The position numbers were made by a program, and so were the translations under genes. The notes beneath the pieces are model-generated. The model made no database searches, was not told the origin of the DNA, and saw only the letters and a program-made list of their open reading frames with translations. From Bacillus changyiensis (lineage in GTDB: Bacteria > Bacillota > Bacilli > Bacillales > Bacillaceae), in the NCBI RefSeq assembly GCF_027706145.1, contig NZ_JAQFWW010000001.1, positions 620,001 through 684,000 of the forward strand: a DNA stretch of 64,000 bases, given 5' to 3'. Below are positions 1 to 8,929 of the stretch, piece by piece (the first letter of the stretch is position 1; each line of letters starts with the position of its first letter).

Positions 1-179
1 TCTGCTACATGGTAAACCCCTTTTACACCATCTATTTTTAATATTTGCCGAATAACCGGAGGCGCATCTTCTGCCTGATCCTTTTTATAATTATTGCTTT
101 TTCCGCTAGGTAGTTCTTTCGTCAAAATGACCTTCATGGTATTTGGACTCGGTGTCGGTTCAATAGACTTAATTTTCAT
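1..179 (-). CDS. ypgR: YpgR/CvfC-type protein, N-terminal part (runs off window)
   Basis: Reading leftwards from an ATG at 179, the frame stays open to the window edge and begins MKIKSIEPTPSPNTMKVIL. This opening is typical of the NifU/Nfu N-terminal scaffold domain found at the start of YpgR (conserved virulence factor C family), which continues with HEAT-like repeats. Only about 59 residues are inside the window. A GGGGGAAG ribosome-binding site lies just upstream. The gene is followed by ypgQ in the same direction, as in B. subtilis. The biochemical role is not established; an Fe-S scaffold function is inferred from the domain. Confidence 0.75.
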   Translation of the reverse strand, partial: MKIKSIEPTPSPNTMKVILTKELPSGKSNNYKKDQAEDAPPVIRQILKIDGVKGVYHVA

Positions 180-212
180 GATCTTCCCCCTTTGTTAAAC
201 CCGAGTCTCATT

Positions 213-875
213 TTACCATACTGCCTTTTTCTCATCTAACAATGCGGTTTGGACGGTACATGAGCATTCTTTTTTTAGTTCTTTCAGAAAAGCGACCATC
301 AGATCATGCCTTCTTTCAGCAAGTTTTCTACCGGTTTTTGTATTCATCAAATCTTTTAAGTGAAGAAGCTTTTCATCAAAGTGGCCGACCGCTGAAGGAA
401 TGTTTTCAAATTCTCCTTCATGATACATCAAGTGACCTTTCGAACCTGCATACATAAAGGTCCGGGCAATTCCGATCGCACCGATCGCATCAAGACGGTC
501 TGCATCCTGTACAACCATTCCTTCTTTTGAAAGTTTAACATCTTTATTTTTGTCTCTATTCCTGAACGAAATGTTTGTAATGATACTAAGGATTTTGTCG
601 GCCTCGTCTTTTTCTATTTGCCATTCTGAAAACCGTTTGTTTAGTTCATCAACTGAAACCCGGTGCTTTTCTGACAGTTTCTCATCAATCATATCGTGTA
701 TAAGAGCAGCCGCTTCTGTCATAAACAGGTCTGCCTGTTCTTTTTTAGCAATTTCGATACTTAAAGAGCGCACTCTAGTAATATGAAGCCAATCATGTCC
801 TGTCCCTTCATTTATCAGCTTCTCCCTTACCCACGTTGATATTTGGTTTAGCTGCCTTTCTTTTTGCTGATTCAT
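213..875 (-). CDS. ypgQ: HD-domain phosphohydrolase YpgQ
   Basis: 220 residues with an HD fold: an N-terminal GHDWLHITRV segment provides the first metal ligands, IHDMIDE supplies the HD pair, and VVQDADRLDAIGAIGIAR supplies the last Asp. B. subtilis YpgQ is known as a metal-dependent pyrophosphohydrolase acting on (deoxy)nucleoside triphosphates, so a nucleotide house-cleaning role is likely. It sits upstream of ypgR on the same strand with a 33-bp gap, and downstream of fhs. The start ATG at 875 is preceded by an AGGGAGAGG site. The residues past about 195 are poorly conserved in character. Confidence 0.85.
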   Translation of the reverse strand: MNQQKERQLNQISTWVREKLINEGTGHDWLHITRVRSLSIEIAKKEQADLFMTEAAALIHDMIDEKLSEKHRVSVDELNKRFSEWQIEKDEADKILSIITNISFRNRDKNKDVKLSKEGMVVQDADRLDAIGAIGIARTFMYAGSKGHLMYHEGEFENIPSAVGHFDEKLLHLKDLMNTKTGRKLAERRHDLMVAFLKELKKECSCTVQTALLDEKKAVW

Positions 876-923
876 GAAATGATGCCTCTCCCTTTCTTTA
901 GTATGGAGGAAGTTGTCGAACTA

Positions 924-2603
924 TTAAAATAATCCTTTTGCCTTGCCGTTTTCGTCGACATCCATGTTTAGGGCTGCGGGATGCTTAGGTAATCCTGGCA
1001 TCGTTAAAATACTACCGGTTAAAGCGACGATAAATCCGGCACCCGCTGATGGTTTTAATTCACGGACAGTAATGAAAAAGCCTTTTGGTCGACCGATTTT
1101 TTCAGGATCGTCTGATAGAGAATATTGTGTTTTTGCAACACAAACAGGCAAGTCCCCTAATCCATTCTTTTCTAATTCAATAAGCTGCTTTTTCGCCTTT
1201 TCTGTCCATTTCACTCCTTCAGCTCCATAAACAGTACGAGAAATTTTCGTTAATTTCTCCTCGATAGAATCTGATAATTCATACAAATAGGAAAAATGGT
1301 TTTCTTTTTTCTCTATTACGTTGATGACTTTTTCGGCAAGGGCAAGCCCGCCTTTTCCTCCCTCTTCCCAAACATTGCACAATGCCACAGGATGACTGTG
1401 CTCCTCGCACCAATCAAGCACCGTTTCCAATTCTTCCTCAGCATCTTGTACAAACCTGTTGAGAGCAACAACATATGGAAGGCCGAATGCAGTAATCGTT
1501 TCAATATGTTTTGCAAGGTTTGCCATTCCAATTTTTACAGCGTCAATATTTTTTGTTTTTAAATCGCCGATATTTACACCACCATGCATTTTTAGCGCTC
1601 TGATTGTTGCGACAATCACAACTGCTCCAGGTGTAAATTGACCTGCTCTTGTTTTAATATGTAAAAATTTTTCCGCACCCAAATCAGCACCAAACCCAGC
1701 TTCAGTTACAACGTAGTCTGCCAGTTTTGTAGCTACTTTCGTCGCAATCAAACTGTTTGATCCATGAGCGATATTGGCAAATGGTCCACCATGAACGAGT
1801 GCTGGTGTTCCTTCAACGGTTTGTACAAGATTCGGTTTTAAAGCATCCTTTAAAAGCAGTGTAAGTGCTCCGTGAACCCCTAGCATTTCGACAGTTACTG
1901 GTTTTTGATCGACAGTAAAGCCAACAATCATAGCCGCAAGCCGTTTTTTTAAATCTTTTAAATCTGAGGCTAGACATAAAACAGCCATGATTTCAGATGC
2001 TACCGTAATATCAAAACCGTCCTCTCTCGGAAAACCATTCCCTTTACCACCCAATCCGATGACAGTTTCTCTTAATGCTCTATCATTCAAATCAAGTGTT
2101 CGTTTCCAAACCACTCTTCTGATATCAATGTTTAATTCATTTCCTTGATGAATATGATTGTCAATGAAAGCGGCCAAAGCGTTGTTCGCGCATGTAATAG
2201 CATGCATATCTCCTGTGAAGTGGAGATTGATGTCTTCCATTGGGAGAACTTGCGAATAACCCCCACCAGCTGCACCGCCTTTCATACCCATTGTCGGTCC
2301 AAGCGAAGGTTCTCTCAATGCAACAATCGTTTTTTCACCTGCTTTTGCCAGAGCTTGGCTCAATCCAACCGTAACCGTTGATTTTCCTTCTCCTGCAGGT
2401 GTCGGATTAATCGATGTCACTAAAATGACCTGTCCGTCGGGCTTGTCCTCCAAACGGTTAAGAATGTCTAAAGAAATTTTTGCTTTCGTGTGACCAAAAC
2501 ACTCTAATTCACCGTCATCTATAGAGAGTTGCTGGGCAACTTCAGTGATCGGTTTTAATTCAATTTTTTGAGCAATTTCAATGTCTGATAAGTGGGATTT
2601 CAT
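924..2603 (-). CDS. fhs: Formate--tetrahydrofolate ligase
   Basis: 559 residues, the normal length for this enzyme. It makes 10-formyl-tetrahydrofolate from formate, ATP and THF in cytoplasmic one-carbon metabolism. The P-loop is visible near residues 65-77 (TPAGEGKST), followed by the family segments [22 protein letters not shown] and [11 protein letters not shown] (about 98-135), and the conserved tail [18 protein letters not shown] lies 13 bp before the ATG at 2603. It is transcribed divergently from metA, so both genes share a short intergenic promoter region. Folate one-carbon units and methionine synthesis are linked biochemically, but co-regulation is only inference. Confidence 0.95.
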   Translation of the reverse strand: MKSHLSDIEIAQKIELKPITEVAQQLSIDDGELECFGHTKAKISLDILNRLEDKPDGQVILVTSINPTPAGEGKSTVTVGLSQALAKAGEKTIVALREPSLGPTMGMKGGAAGGGYSQVLPMEDINLHFTGDMHAITCANNALAAFIDNHIHQGNELNIDIRRVVWKRTLDLNDRALRETVIGLGGKGNGFPREDGFDITVASEIMAVLCLASDLKDLKKRLAAMIVGFTVDQKPVTVEMLGVHGALTLLLKDALKPNLVQTVEGTPALVHGGPFANIAHGSNSLIATKVATKLADYVVTEAGFGADLGAEKFLHIKTRAGQFTPGAVVIVATIRALKMHGGVNIGDLKTKNIDAVKIGMANLAKHIETITAFGLPYVVALNRFVQDAEEELETVLDWCEEHSHPVALCNVWEEGGKGGLALAEKVINVIEKKENHFSYLYELSDSIEEKLTKISRTVYGAEGVKWTEKAKKQLIELEKNGLGDLPVCVAKTQYSLSDDPEKIGRPKGFFITVRELKPSAGAGFIVALTGSILTMPGLPKHPAALNMDVDENGKAKGLF

Positions 2604-2669
2604 AAACTAGAAGAGCCTCCTTTTCGTTCATCACAACATGGGTTTCCATTTTTTTCACATACTTCTTTT

Positions 2670-2675
2670 ATTGTA
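2670..2675 (-). promoter_or_regulatory. Possible fhs promoter (extended -10)
   Basis: On the minus strand the sequence TGATACAAT at 2678-2670 is an extended -10 element (TGn plus TACAAT). No good -35 hexamer stands upstream. It lies 67 bp before the fhs start and is back to back with the metA promoter. Confidence 0.35.
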
Positions 2676-2689
2676 TCATAATTCACTCA

Positions 2690-2718
2690 TTGAAATATCG
2701 TCAAAAAATTCCTATAAT
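2690..2718 (+). promoter_or_regulatory. sigma-A promoter of metA
   Basis: TTGAAA at 2690-2695 and TATAAT at 2713-2718 are separated by exactly 17 bp. This predicts transcription starting about 30 nt before the TTG start of metA, leaving no room for an S-box riboswitch leader. Confidence 0.75.
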
Positions 2719-2754
2719 GAAGAAAAATCAGCGGAAAAAACCGGAGGTGGCGTG

Positions 2755-3663
2755 TTGCCTATCAACATCCCTATCGACTTGCCAGCTAGGCGAATTCTTG
2801 AAAGTGAAAATATTTTTGTCATGGATGAAAAACGGGCATTTCATCAAGATATTAGACCGTTAAATATTGTCATTCTTAACTTAATGCCGCAAAAAATCAG
2901 AACGGAAACACAGTTGTTAAGGCTGCTCGGAAATTCTCCTTTACAGGTATACTTCACTTTTTTAATTCCGGCTACACATGCACCTAAAAACACAGCACGG
3001 CAGCATTTAGAACAATTTTACACAACTTTTTCGGCGATTAAAGACAGAAAGTTTGACGGTATGATTATTACCGGGGCGCCGATCGAACATTTACCTTATG
3101 AAAATGTTTCGTATTGGAATGAACTCAAGGAGATTTTCGACTGGAGCAAAACACATGTCACATCAACACTGCACATTTGCTGGGGAGCTCAAGCAGGACT
3201 ATACCATCATTACGGGATTCGTAAAGCAAAATTGTCGAAAAAACTGTTTGGAGTGTTTGAACACAAATTATTACAGAAAAACGAGCGTCTAGTTAGAGGA
3301 TTTGAAGAATTCTACTATGTACCACATTCCAGACATACAGATATTAACATAGATGATTTAAAAGCAATCTCTCAATTAAAAGTACTGAGCGTTTCTGAAG
3401 ATGCTGGAGTATGTTTGATTGTTTCAAAAGATGAAAAGCAAATTTTTTTGACTGGACATCCAGAGTATGATACAGATACTCTTAAAGAAGAGTATGAAAG
3501 AGATTTAGCAAAAAACATCGAGATTGACCCACCGCTGAATTATTTTAAAGACATAGGTGGTAGAGCTTTACCTATCAACCGTTGGAAAGCACATGCTACT
3601 CTTTTGTTCATGAATTGGTTAAATTATTATGTTTACCAAGAAACTCCATACGAATGGAAATGA
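2755..3663 (+). CDS. metA: Homoserine O-acyltransferase MetA
   Basis: 302 residues from a TTG start at 2755 ([10 protein letters not shown]...). GGAGGTG lies 6 bp before this codon, and the sigma-A promoter at 2690-2718 rules out the longer reading from 2638. The enzyme acylates homoserine in methionine synthesis. The nucleophile Cys is in [21 protein letters not shown] and GHPEYD follow. The residue after GAPI is Glu (GAPIEHL), which in this family goes with acetyl-CoA rather than succinyl-CoA use, so homoserine O-acetyltransferase is the better name. It is followed by ugtP in the same direction, as in B. subtilis. Confidence 0.94.
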   Translation: MPINIPIDLPARRILESENIFVMDEKRAFHQDIRPLNIVILNLMPQKIRTETQLLRLLGNSPLQVYFTFLIPATHAPKNTARQHLEQFYTTFSAIKDRKFDGMIITGAPIEHLPYENVSYWNELKEIFDWSKTHVTSTLHICWGAQAGLYHHYGIRKAKLSKKLFGVFEHKLLQKNERLVRGFEEFYYVPHSRHTDINIDDLKAISQLKVLSVSEDAGVCLIVSKDEKQIFLTGHPEYDTDTLKEEYERDLAKNIEIDPPLNYFKDIGGRALPINRWKAHATLLFMNWLNYYVYQETPYEWK

Positions 3664-3704
3664 ATTTTCGTACTCTAGTCTGATGCAAGACGGACAAAAT
3701 GTGA

Positions 3705-3731
3705 TAAAATACTGTTTGGGTCAGTATTTTA
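3705..3731 (+). terminator. AT-rich inverted repeat after metA
   Basis: TAAAATACTG and CAGTATTTTA form a perfect 10-bp stem around a TTTGGGT loop, 42 bp past the metA stop. The stem has only two G-C pairs and no clean T-run, so it may be a weak terminator or something else. Confidence 0.35.
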
Positions 3732-3931
3732 AAAAGTTTCTTCACATCATAAAAGTTTTCATGAAGCAGATACCGTCTGGTGCCCTTCTGTTGTAAAAAC
3801 TTTAAAAATACCTTAAATTTTTTGTTCTTCATTTATAAAAAAATAATATTTTATGGTATGGTATGTGTTGGGATTGACTCTGTTTTTTACTAATTAGCTC
3901 TTGTTGTTTGAATTAATTGAGGTGAATATGT

Positions 3932-5083
3932 TTGAATATCAACAAAAATATATTAATACTGACTGCAAATTATGGAAATGGCCATGTTCAGGTAGCCAAA
4001 ACTCTTTATAAAGAGTGTGAACGGCTAGGTTTTAAGAATGTCACTGTTTCAAATTTGTATCAAGAATCAAATCCTGTTGTATCTGAGATTACACAATTTC
4101 TTTATTTAAAAAGTTTTTCTATCGGAAAGCAGTTTTATCGTCTCTTTTATTATGGAGTTGATAAAATATACAATAAAAGAAAGTTTAATATTTATTTTAA
4201 GATGGGAAATAAACGGCTTGACCAACTTGTTAAACAACATAAACCAGATATCATCATCAATACGTTCCCAATGATTGTCGTACCTGAGTATAGACGAAGA
4301 ATGGGAAAAGTGATTCCGACTTTTAACGTAATGACTGATTTCTGCCTGCATAAAATTTGGGTTCACGAGCACATTGATAAATACTATGTCGCAACTGACT
4401 ACGTTAAAGAAAAGCTTGTGGAGATAGGCACACATCCTAACAATGTGAAAATTACCGGTATCCCAATTCGCCGTCAATTTGAAGAAGACATCGATACAGA
4501 AGAGATATACGCAAAATATCAACTTTCAAAAGATAAAAAGGTTTTATTGATTATGGCTGGTGCGCATGGTGTTCTTAAGAATGTAAAGGAACTGTGCGAG
4601 TCTCTCGTTAAAAAAGACGATGTCCAAGTCATCGTTGTCTGTGGAAAAAATGTTGTATTAAAAAATTCATTAGAAGAACTTGAAGCTGTACACCCACATA
4701 AACTAAAAACATTTGGGTATATTGAAAAAATTGACGAGTTATTTAGAGTAACGGACTGTATGATTACAAAACCTGGTGGAATCACTCTTACAGAGGCAAC
4801 TGCTATCGGTGTTCCAGTGATTCTGTATAAACCAGTACCAGGACAAGAAAAAGAGAATGCCTTATTCTTTGAAGAAAAAGGTGCTGCGATTGTCATCAAT
4901 CGGCACGAGGAAATTCTTGAATCCGTCTCATCCCTTTTGGCTGATGAACAAAGGTTAAATCAAATGAAACAAAATATAAAAAGCCTTCACCTCTCTCAGT
5001 CATCAGAAGTCATTCTTAAAGATATTGTTGAACAGTCTGAATTGATCATGAATAAGAAACAGACTGTAGGAGCCTTTTCTTAA
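3932..5083 (+). CDS. ugtP: Processive diacylglycerol glucosyltransferase UgtP
   Basis: 383 residues of the GT28 family, membrane-associated. It transfers glucose from UDP-glucose to diacylglycerol, making the glycolipid anchor for lipoteichoic acid; in B. subtilis it also couples nutrient status to cell size through FtsZ. The N-terminal acceptor domain contains TANYGNGHVQVA, and the C-terminal nucleotide-sugar site contains TKPGGITLTEA and KPVPGQE. The start is TTG at 3932, six bases after GAGGTGA; the ATG at 3928 is in another frame. The sequence is very close to the B. subtilis protein as I remember it. Confidence 0.95.
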   Translation: MNINKNILILTANYGNGHVQVAKTLYKECERLGFKNVTVSNLYQESNPVVSEITQFLYLKSFSIGKQFYRLFYYGVDKIYNKRKFNIYFKMGNKRLDQLVKQHKPDIIINTFPMIVVPEYRRRMGKVIPTFNVMTDFCLHKIWVHEHIDKYYVATDYVKEKLVEIGTHPNNVKITGIPIRRQFEEDIDTEEIYAKYQLSKDKKVLLIMAGAHGVLKNVKELCESLVKKDDVQVIVVCGKNVVLKNSLEELEAVHPHKLKTFGYIEKIDELFRVTDCMITKPGGITLTEATAIGVPVILYKPVPGQEKENALFFEEKGAAIVINRHEEILESVSSLLADEQRLNQMKQNIKSLHLSQSSEVILKDIVEQSELIMNKKQTVGAFS

Positions 5084-5097
5084 ATTATTGCAAAAAG

Positions 5098-5901
5098 GGG
5101 GTGTCCAGAAAGTCAGCTAAAGCTGACTTTCTAACAGCCTTTTTAAAAAAATACAAAAAAATCGTCCTTTTAGTAAAATGAAGTTACCAGACAACATTTA
5201 CGAAAGGACGATTTTTTTGTGCCATCATGATAACACTTCTGTCAGAAACAAAGGAAAAAAAGAAACCCACAAGACCATTAGCCCCTACTTTCAAACTTTA
5301 TGACAATCGCCAAATTCAAGTGATTTATGATCTTGAACAACTCATTCCAGAACATCATGTGGCACGTGTGGTAGACGAAATGGTCGAAGCTCCTTTCATC
5401 CGAAAATGATGCTTAAAATCATCTTATTTGGTTATTCCCAAAAAGTCTATTCTTGTTGAGGAATTGAGAAATGAATAAAAGAAAACATCTCTGCCATGTG
5501 GTTGGTTGCCATGCAACAACCCGATTTTCGGACAATCAATGAGTTCCGTGGTGTACGAAAGCAAAAAGAAATCGTCAAGTTGGATTCAATCTTCGAAGAA
5601 ATGAAAGCGAAGGCAAATGCAGCCCTTGAATGTGAAGAGAAAGCCGCCATCTATACACGACGAAAAGTTGAGGTAGAAAGCGTGTTCGGTCATATCAAGG
5701 GCAATCGGTCGCTCCGCAGTTTTTCTTTGGGAGGGATCGAGTTTCGGATTGTGGCATTAGCCCACAACATACTGAAAGTCTGAAAGTAGCAGGCATCCGC
5801 CAGCTCCTTTTTGAGAAAAAACGAAACAAAAAATTAGCAAGTGGAGAAACACTGCTCATGTTTCTTCACTTGCTTTATTTTTTGGACTTATTGGACAGCC
5901 C
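5098..5901 (+). mobile_element. Decayed IS1182-family insertion sequence
   Basis: The ends are imperfect inverted repeats: GGGGTGTCCAGAAAGTC at 5098-5114 and the complement of GACTTATTGGACAGCCC at 5885-5901 (14 of 17 match). Between them lie transposase remnants. 5227-5409 encodes the N-terminus (TFKLYDNRQIQVIYDLEQLIPE), then MMLKIILFGYSQKV and MWLVAMQQPDFRTINEF continue in another frame with stops. After a large internal deletion, 5575-5783 encodes the C-terminus (RRKVEVESVFGHIKGNRS). About 800 bp remain of an element that is normally roughly 1.6-1.7 kb, so it cannot move by itself. Confidence 0.85.
5227..5783 (+). pseudogene. IS1182-type transposase, broken
   Basis: Three separated pieces of one DDE transposase can be read. 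The N-terminal piece ends after EAPFIRK at a frameshift with a short deletion. A middle piece in a second frame carries two stop codons between KVYSC and IKENIS. The C-terminal piece is fused after RTINEFRGVRK to KEIVKLDSIFEEMK, skipping the central catalytic region. The gene is clearly inactive. Confidence 0.85.
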
Positions 5902-5914
5902 TTTCTATTGTTCA

Positions 5915-6604
5915 TTAAGATTGATTTAAATAGACCTCTTCAACTGGCTGAACAATAACAAACCCGTTTCCAGAAAACTTCATTTGAATCGATTCACCAC
6001 TTCCCCTGCCGATCAATGTTTTAAAAGAAACATCTGTGACAAATTCAGGCTGAAGATCTCCTGACCAGGCTACGGTTGCGTTTGGATCAGTATAAACAGG
6101 ACTTTCCGGTGTAACGATTAATGTAAGTGGATCATAATGGGTGGTAATAGCCGCCATACCTGTGCCATCAAGCTTGATATTAAACAAACCGCCAGCAATC
6201 ATTCCAGAAATTTTTTTCATCATTTTAATATCCCAGTTTAGTCCAGTCTCAAATGCCAATAAATCATTTCCATTTATAAATATAGAATCATGATTAAGAT
6301 TTAAAATTGATATCTTCTTACCTTGATCTGCAATATAGAGCTTACCGGTTCCCTCAGCTTTCATAAGTGCTGTACCTTCACCGCTGAGGGCTTTTTTCAT
6401 CATTCGGCCCAATCCGTGTTCAAATACACCTTCACGTTTAAACTTAATTTGTCCTCTATAGGAAATCATTGAGCCGGCCTTGGCCCATATTTTTCCATTC
6501 AAATTGATTTCAAGGAGGCGGGGGGTTTCCAATTCAAACAACCCTTCTCCTTTATCCTGTTGCTGTGTTTTATTCACAAATTCGTTAATTGAATATCGAT
6601 TCAT
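5915..6604 (-). CDS. AIM24-family protein
   Basis: 229 residues from ATG 6604 (MNRYSINEFVNKTQQ...), which has GGAGTG seven bases upstream; the 25 residues ahead of it in the open frame lack a ribosome-binding site. The protein is a beta-rich AIM24/DUF124 member with the usual features: LEINLNGKIWAKAGSMISYRG near the start, FINGNDLLAFE in the middle, and WSGDLQPEFVTDVSFKTLIGRGSGES near the end. Bacterial members have no agreed function. It stands alone, 13 bp from the right end of the IS remnant. No signal peptide is seen. Confidence 0.8.
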   Translation of the reverse strand: MNRYSINEFVNKTQQQDKGEGLFELETPRLLEINLNGKIWAKAGSMISYRGQIKFKREGVFEHGLGRMMKKALSGEGTALMKAEGTGKLYIADQGKKISILNLNHDSIFINGNDLLAFETGLNWDIKMMKKISGMIAGGLFNIKLDGTGMAAITTHYDPLTLIVTPESPVYTDPNATVAWSGDLQPEFVTDVSFKTLIGRGSGESIQMKFSGNGFVIVQPVEEVYLNQS

Positions 6605-6838
6605 TTTCAACACTCCTACATATTCATTTACTTTTATTAAGATTAAGCGAAATGCTCTATGGAAATCATTGACAAACACCCTAGAAATGCTGATATACCA
6701 ATAATTTTAGATTTTTTGTTTTTACTCTGCTTTGTAGATATATGAGGTTTTGGGGGGATATTTAAACCAAGTGGATAGGTGCTCACCTCAATTATTGATA
6801 TAATTAAATTTAACAACACACAATAGGGACGTGGAAAA

Positions 6839-6987
6839 ATGAGCATCAACAAAATCAGATCAGCACTGTATAAGTTAGCTGAAATTTCAGGAGATGTCAA
6901 TGCGGTTAAAAAATGTAAAGTGGAGAGATCACCCAGCGTACTGCTGGTAAAACGAATCAAGTAACCAACGGTTTTATCACTATTTAG
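6839..6987 (+). pseudogene. Frameshifted small basic protein
   Basis: A 41-codon frame starts at 6839 with MSINKIRSALYKLAEISGDV and stops at 6962. After residue about 28 the coding sense moves to another frame, where GEITQRTAGKTNQVTNGF continues to a stop at 6985. Small proteins starting MS(I/L)NK(I/V)RSALYK..GDVNA(V/L)KKGK(V)G.R..RRTAGK are common in Bacillus genomes and phages, so one indel seems to have broken this one. Function unknown. A possible promoter (TTGATA, 18 bp, CACAAT) lies at 6795-6824. Confidence 0.55.
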
Positions 6988-6995
6988 AAATCCCC

Positions 6996-7026
6996 CTCAT
7001 TTGCTTTAATTGTAAATGAGCGTTTT
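6996..7026 (+). terminator. Hairpin after the small basic ORF
   Basis: CTCATTT and AAATGAG bracket an 11-nt loop and are followed by CGTTTTT, giving a terminator-like element between the two broken small genes. Confidence 0.5.
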
Positions 7027-7045
7027 TAACAAATGGGGGGTTATT

Positions 7046-7317
7046 ATGGTTTTATTTATGGGTTTCTTAACAATTTTTTCAGTTTTAGGTTTAATTCTAG
7101 CAGAGTCAGAGGTAAGGGAAAAATAATAACTCCTATGTTTGTATTGGCTGTAATCGGTTTCTGTTATATGGGGTCACCTGTACATAATGAGCAAACAAGC
7201 ACTAACAATCAAGATACTTTATCATCTTTAACCGATACCACTTCATTAGCTGAGAATAAAGACGAAAAAGAACTAAATTCTGATGACACCATAAATCACA
7301 AAGTTATTTGGTTGTAA
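7046..7317 (+). pseudogene. Frameshifted small membrane/secreted protein
   Basis: An ATG at 7046 behind GGGGGG opens MVLFMGFLTIFSVLGLILAES, a good transmembrane or signal segment, but stops at 7124. From about 7110 an overlapping frame continues KIITPMFVLAVIGFCYMGSPVHNEQ and a Ser/Thr/Asp/Glu-rich tail to 7317. The two halves together look like one small Bacillus membrane protein split by a single-base slip near the GGGAAAAA run. Its 3' end lies 41 bp from a 56-bp repeat, so the gene may also be cut short. Function unknown. Confidence 0.45.
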
Positions 7318-7358
7318 AATAGGATCTTGAATCAGGGGATGATAGGTGTTCATTTCAT

Positions 7359-7414
7359 TATGATCTGTAGTCTACTTGACCTTAAAAAATCTGTCCAACT
7401 AAGTGTAGCCTATT
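7359..7414. repeat. 56-bp direct repeat, left copy
   Basis: The 56 bases starting TATGATCTGTAGTCTACTTG and ending AGTGTAGCCTATT recur exactly at 9131-9186 in the same orientation. They contain CTGTCCAA, as IS1182-type ends do, and are probably an IS end or a small non-autonomous element. Confidence 0.85.
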
Positions 7415-7526
7415 CAACCCAAATTATTAAGACCTAAAGGAATAACAAATAACATTAATAATGATTTTAGATGTAGCTTTCTTCTTTCTCGTATTGTTCA
7501 GTAAGTGAAGTCTACACGACTATAAA

Positions 7527-8048
7527 CTACACTGATAAATTTTGCTCAATTGTAACTTCTTTTTGTTGCTTCGTTTCCATCCAAATACCCGCCACATAAA
7601 AAAACAATAAGCCAAAGCTAACGTGTATAATCGTGAACAAAAAACCTAGTGAAACCGATTCATAGATAACAATTGGAAGCTTTGCAACAGTCCAAACCCC
7701 TAAAAAGAAAACAACATTTCGTAATAGAGCGCCGTTTTTCATTAAAATCGCAGCAATCGGAAAAGCCACATATAACGGTCCTGCTGCGACACCACCTAGT
7801 AATAAAGCGATCATTGGTCCACGAAATCCAGAGCCTTTACCAACATACTTCATCATTGTCTCCTTTGGAACCCACGTATCTAACAAACCTATTAAAATTA
7901 AAATAGGTGGTAGAAGTGAAAGCATATCGAGAATACTATTTCCAGTTATCGTTATGGCCTTTAATCCCTTACTATTATTTAAGAAAAATAACCCTAATGT
8001 TACAAAAACCATGATAAGAAACAATCGGTATTGTTCAATCCATTTCAT
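7527..8048 (-). CDS. Permease half, YraQ/ArsP (DUF318)-like, C-terminal
   Basis: 173 residues with about five hydrophobic helices and the family pattern GSGFRGPMIALLLGGVAAGPLYVAFPIAAILMKNGA, similar to DUF318/ArsP_1 predicted permeases (YraQ-like). The usual single-chain permease is split here into two proteins; this is the second half. Its ATG at 8048 is one base past the stop of the first half, indicating translational coupling. Substrate unknown; relatives export organoarsenicals or other small molecules. It is the last gene of the padR operon. Confidence 0.75.
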   Translation of the reverse strand: MKWIEQYRLFLIMVFVTLGLFFLNNSKGLKAITITGNSILDMLSLLPPILILIGLLDTWVPKETMMKYVGKGSGFRGPMIALLLGGVAAGPLYVAFPIAAILMKNGALLRNVVFFLGVWTVAKLPIVIYESVSLGFLFTIIHVSFGLLFFYVAGIWMETKQQKEVTIEQNLSV

Positions 8049-8049
8049 A

Positions 8050-8529
8050 TTAATACACCATCCATATAATTACAGTAAATAAAATACACATCATAAGTGC
8101 TGCGCCATTTCTCGCATAAGCAAACATAGGACCAAACATTTTACGCTCCATTGGTAATGACACAAGACCCACACTCATTAAAGCAGCCACAAACATGGCC
8201 ACTTGTGTAAGACCAGCTCCATTATTTAGCAATGTTTCACCTAATGGAAAAACAACAAAGCTTGGAATAAGGGCGAGAGAACCGATGATCATAGCAATAA
8301 TGACACCTAAAAAGCCTGATTGTTGACCTAGAAGCTTTGATATGAGCTCAGGAGTTAAAACAGCTAGGGAAACACCAACTAAAAGCATAATAAACAAAAT
8401 CTCTGGTAAAAGCTTTTGAAAGGTGTTCCATGCTTTTTTCAAAGATACATATGTATTTTCTTTACTCTTCTTAAACGACACAAGCAAGCCAATAAGAGAA
8501 ATACTATATAAAACAATACCAATGATCAC
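8050..8529 (-). CDS. Permease half, YraQ/ArsP (DUF318)-like, N-terminal
   Basis: 159 residues with about five transmembrane segments; QQSGFLGVIIAMIIGSLALIPSFVVFPLGETLLNNGA matches the internal repeat of DUF318 permeases and mirrors the second half (GSGFRG...AFPIA..LMKNGA), so the two halves are homologous inverted repeats of one transporter. It overlaps the padR stop by 4 bp and is followed after one base by its partner. A heteromeric membrane permease repressed by the PadR protein is the likely arrangement. Confidence 0.75.
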   Translation of the reverse strand: MIIGIVLYSISLIGLLVSFKKSKENTYVSLKKAWNTFQKLLPEILFIMLLVGVSLAVLTPELISKLLGQQSGFLGVIIAMIIGSLALIPSFVVFPLGETLLNNGAGLTQVAMFVAALMSVGLVSLPMERKMFGPMFAYARNGAALMMCILFTVIIWMVY

Positions 8530-8870
8530 TGTTCATCCTCCATTAATTGTTTATAGTGAGTTAAAAACAAATCAAAGTTCCTTTGCCTTTTAACAATATC
8601 GTCGTAAAACTCTGACAGCTGCGCTCGACCTAAAGCATTAAGCTTATACCATTTTCTTGGCTGTCCCTCTTCAACTGTCTCCCAATAAGAGCTGATTGCT
8701 CCTTCTTTTTCTAATTTGTTTAACGTTCGATACAAGATTGCACTATCGATAGTATTCGCATAAAGTCTTTCTTCACACATTTTTAGAAGTTGTCCGCCAT
8801 AATTCGGTGATTCCGCTAAAAAAAGGAGTATAAACGCAGCAGTGTGACGTCCTGATTTAAATTTTTTCAA
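8526..8870 (-). CDS. PadR-family transcriptional regulator
   Basis: 114 residues with a PadR winged helix: FILLFLAESPNYGGQLLKMCEE forms the first helices and SAILYRTLNKLEKEGAISSYWE the recognition helix and wing, followed by YKLNALGRAQL. It ends in a short alpha-helical dimerisation part. The start is TTG at 8870 with GGGGGAT upstream. It is the first gene of a three-gene operon with the two permease halves, and a strong palindrome lies 29 bp upstream, so autoregulation with a ligand exported by the permease is likely. Confidence 0.85.
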   Translation of the reverse strand: MKKFKSGRHTAAFILLFLAESPNYGGQLLKMCEERLYANTIDSAILYRTLNKLEKEGAISSYWETVEEGQPRKWYKLNALGRAQLSEFYDDIVKRQRNFDLFLTHYKQLMEDEQ

Positions 8871-8898
8871 TTTTTATCCCCCTTTCGCTGTTAATAAT

Positions 8899-8926
8899 AG
8901 TATACTGTCATTAACAGTATACTGTT
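8899..8926 (-). promoter_or_regulatory. Palindromic operator upstream of padR
   Basis: AGTATACTGT (8899-8908) and ACAGTATACT (8914-8923) are perfect inverted repeats with a 5-bp spacer, and AACAGTATACTGTT (8913-8926) is itself a perfect palindrome. Two overlapping dyads this close to a PadR gene are a convincing regulator-binding site. Confidence 0.7.
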
Positions 8927-8929
8927 TAT

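Noticed and set aside
2638..2754. 39 extra N-terminal codons of metA
   Set aside because: They overlap the sigma-A promoter, have no ribosome-binding site, and homologues start at the TTG at 2755.
2725..2754. SAM riboswitch before metA
   Set aside because: The leader of about 30 nt is far too short for an S-box aptamer.
3608..3832. 74-codon minus-strand frame overlapping the end of metA
   Set aside because: No ribosome-binding site, low-complexity Lys/Phe composition, and it runs back into metA coding sequence.
6643..6960. 105-codon minus-strand frame MIRFTSSTLGDLS
   Set aside because: It is the antisense of the small MSINKIRSALYK gene, and its start has no ribosome-binding site.
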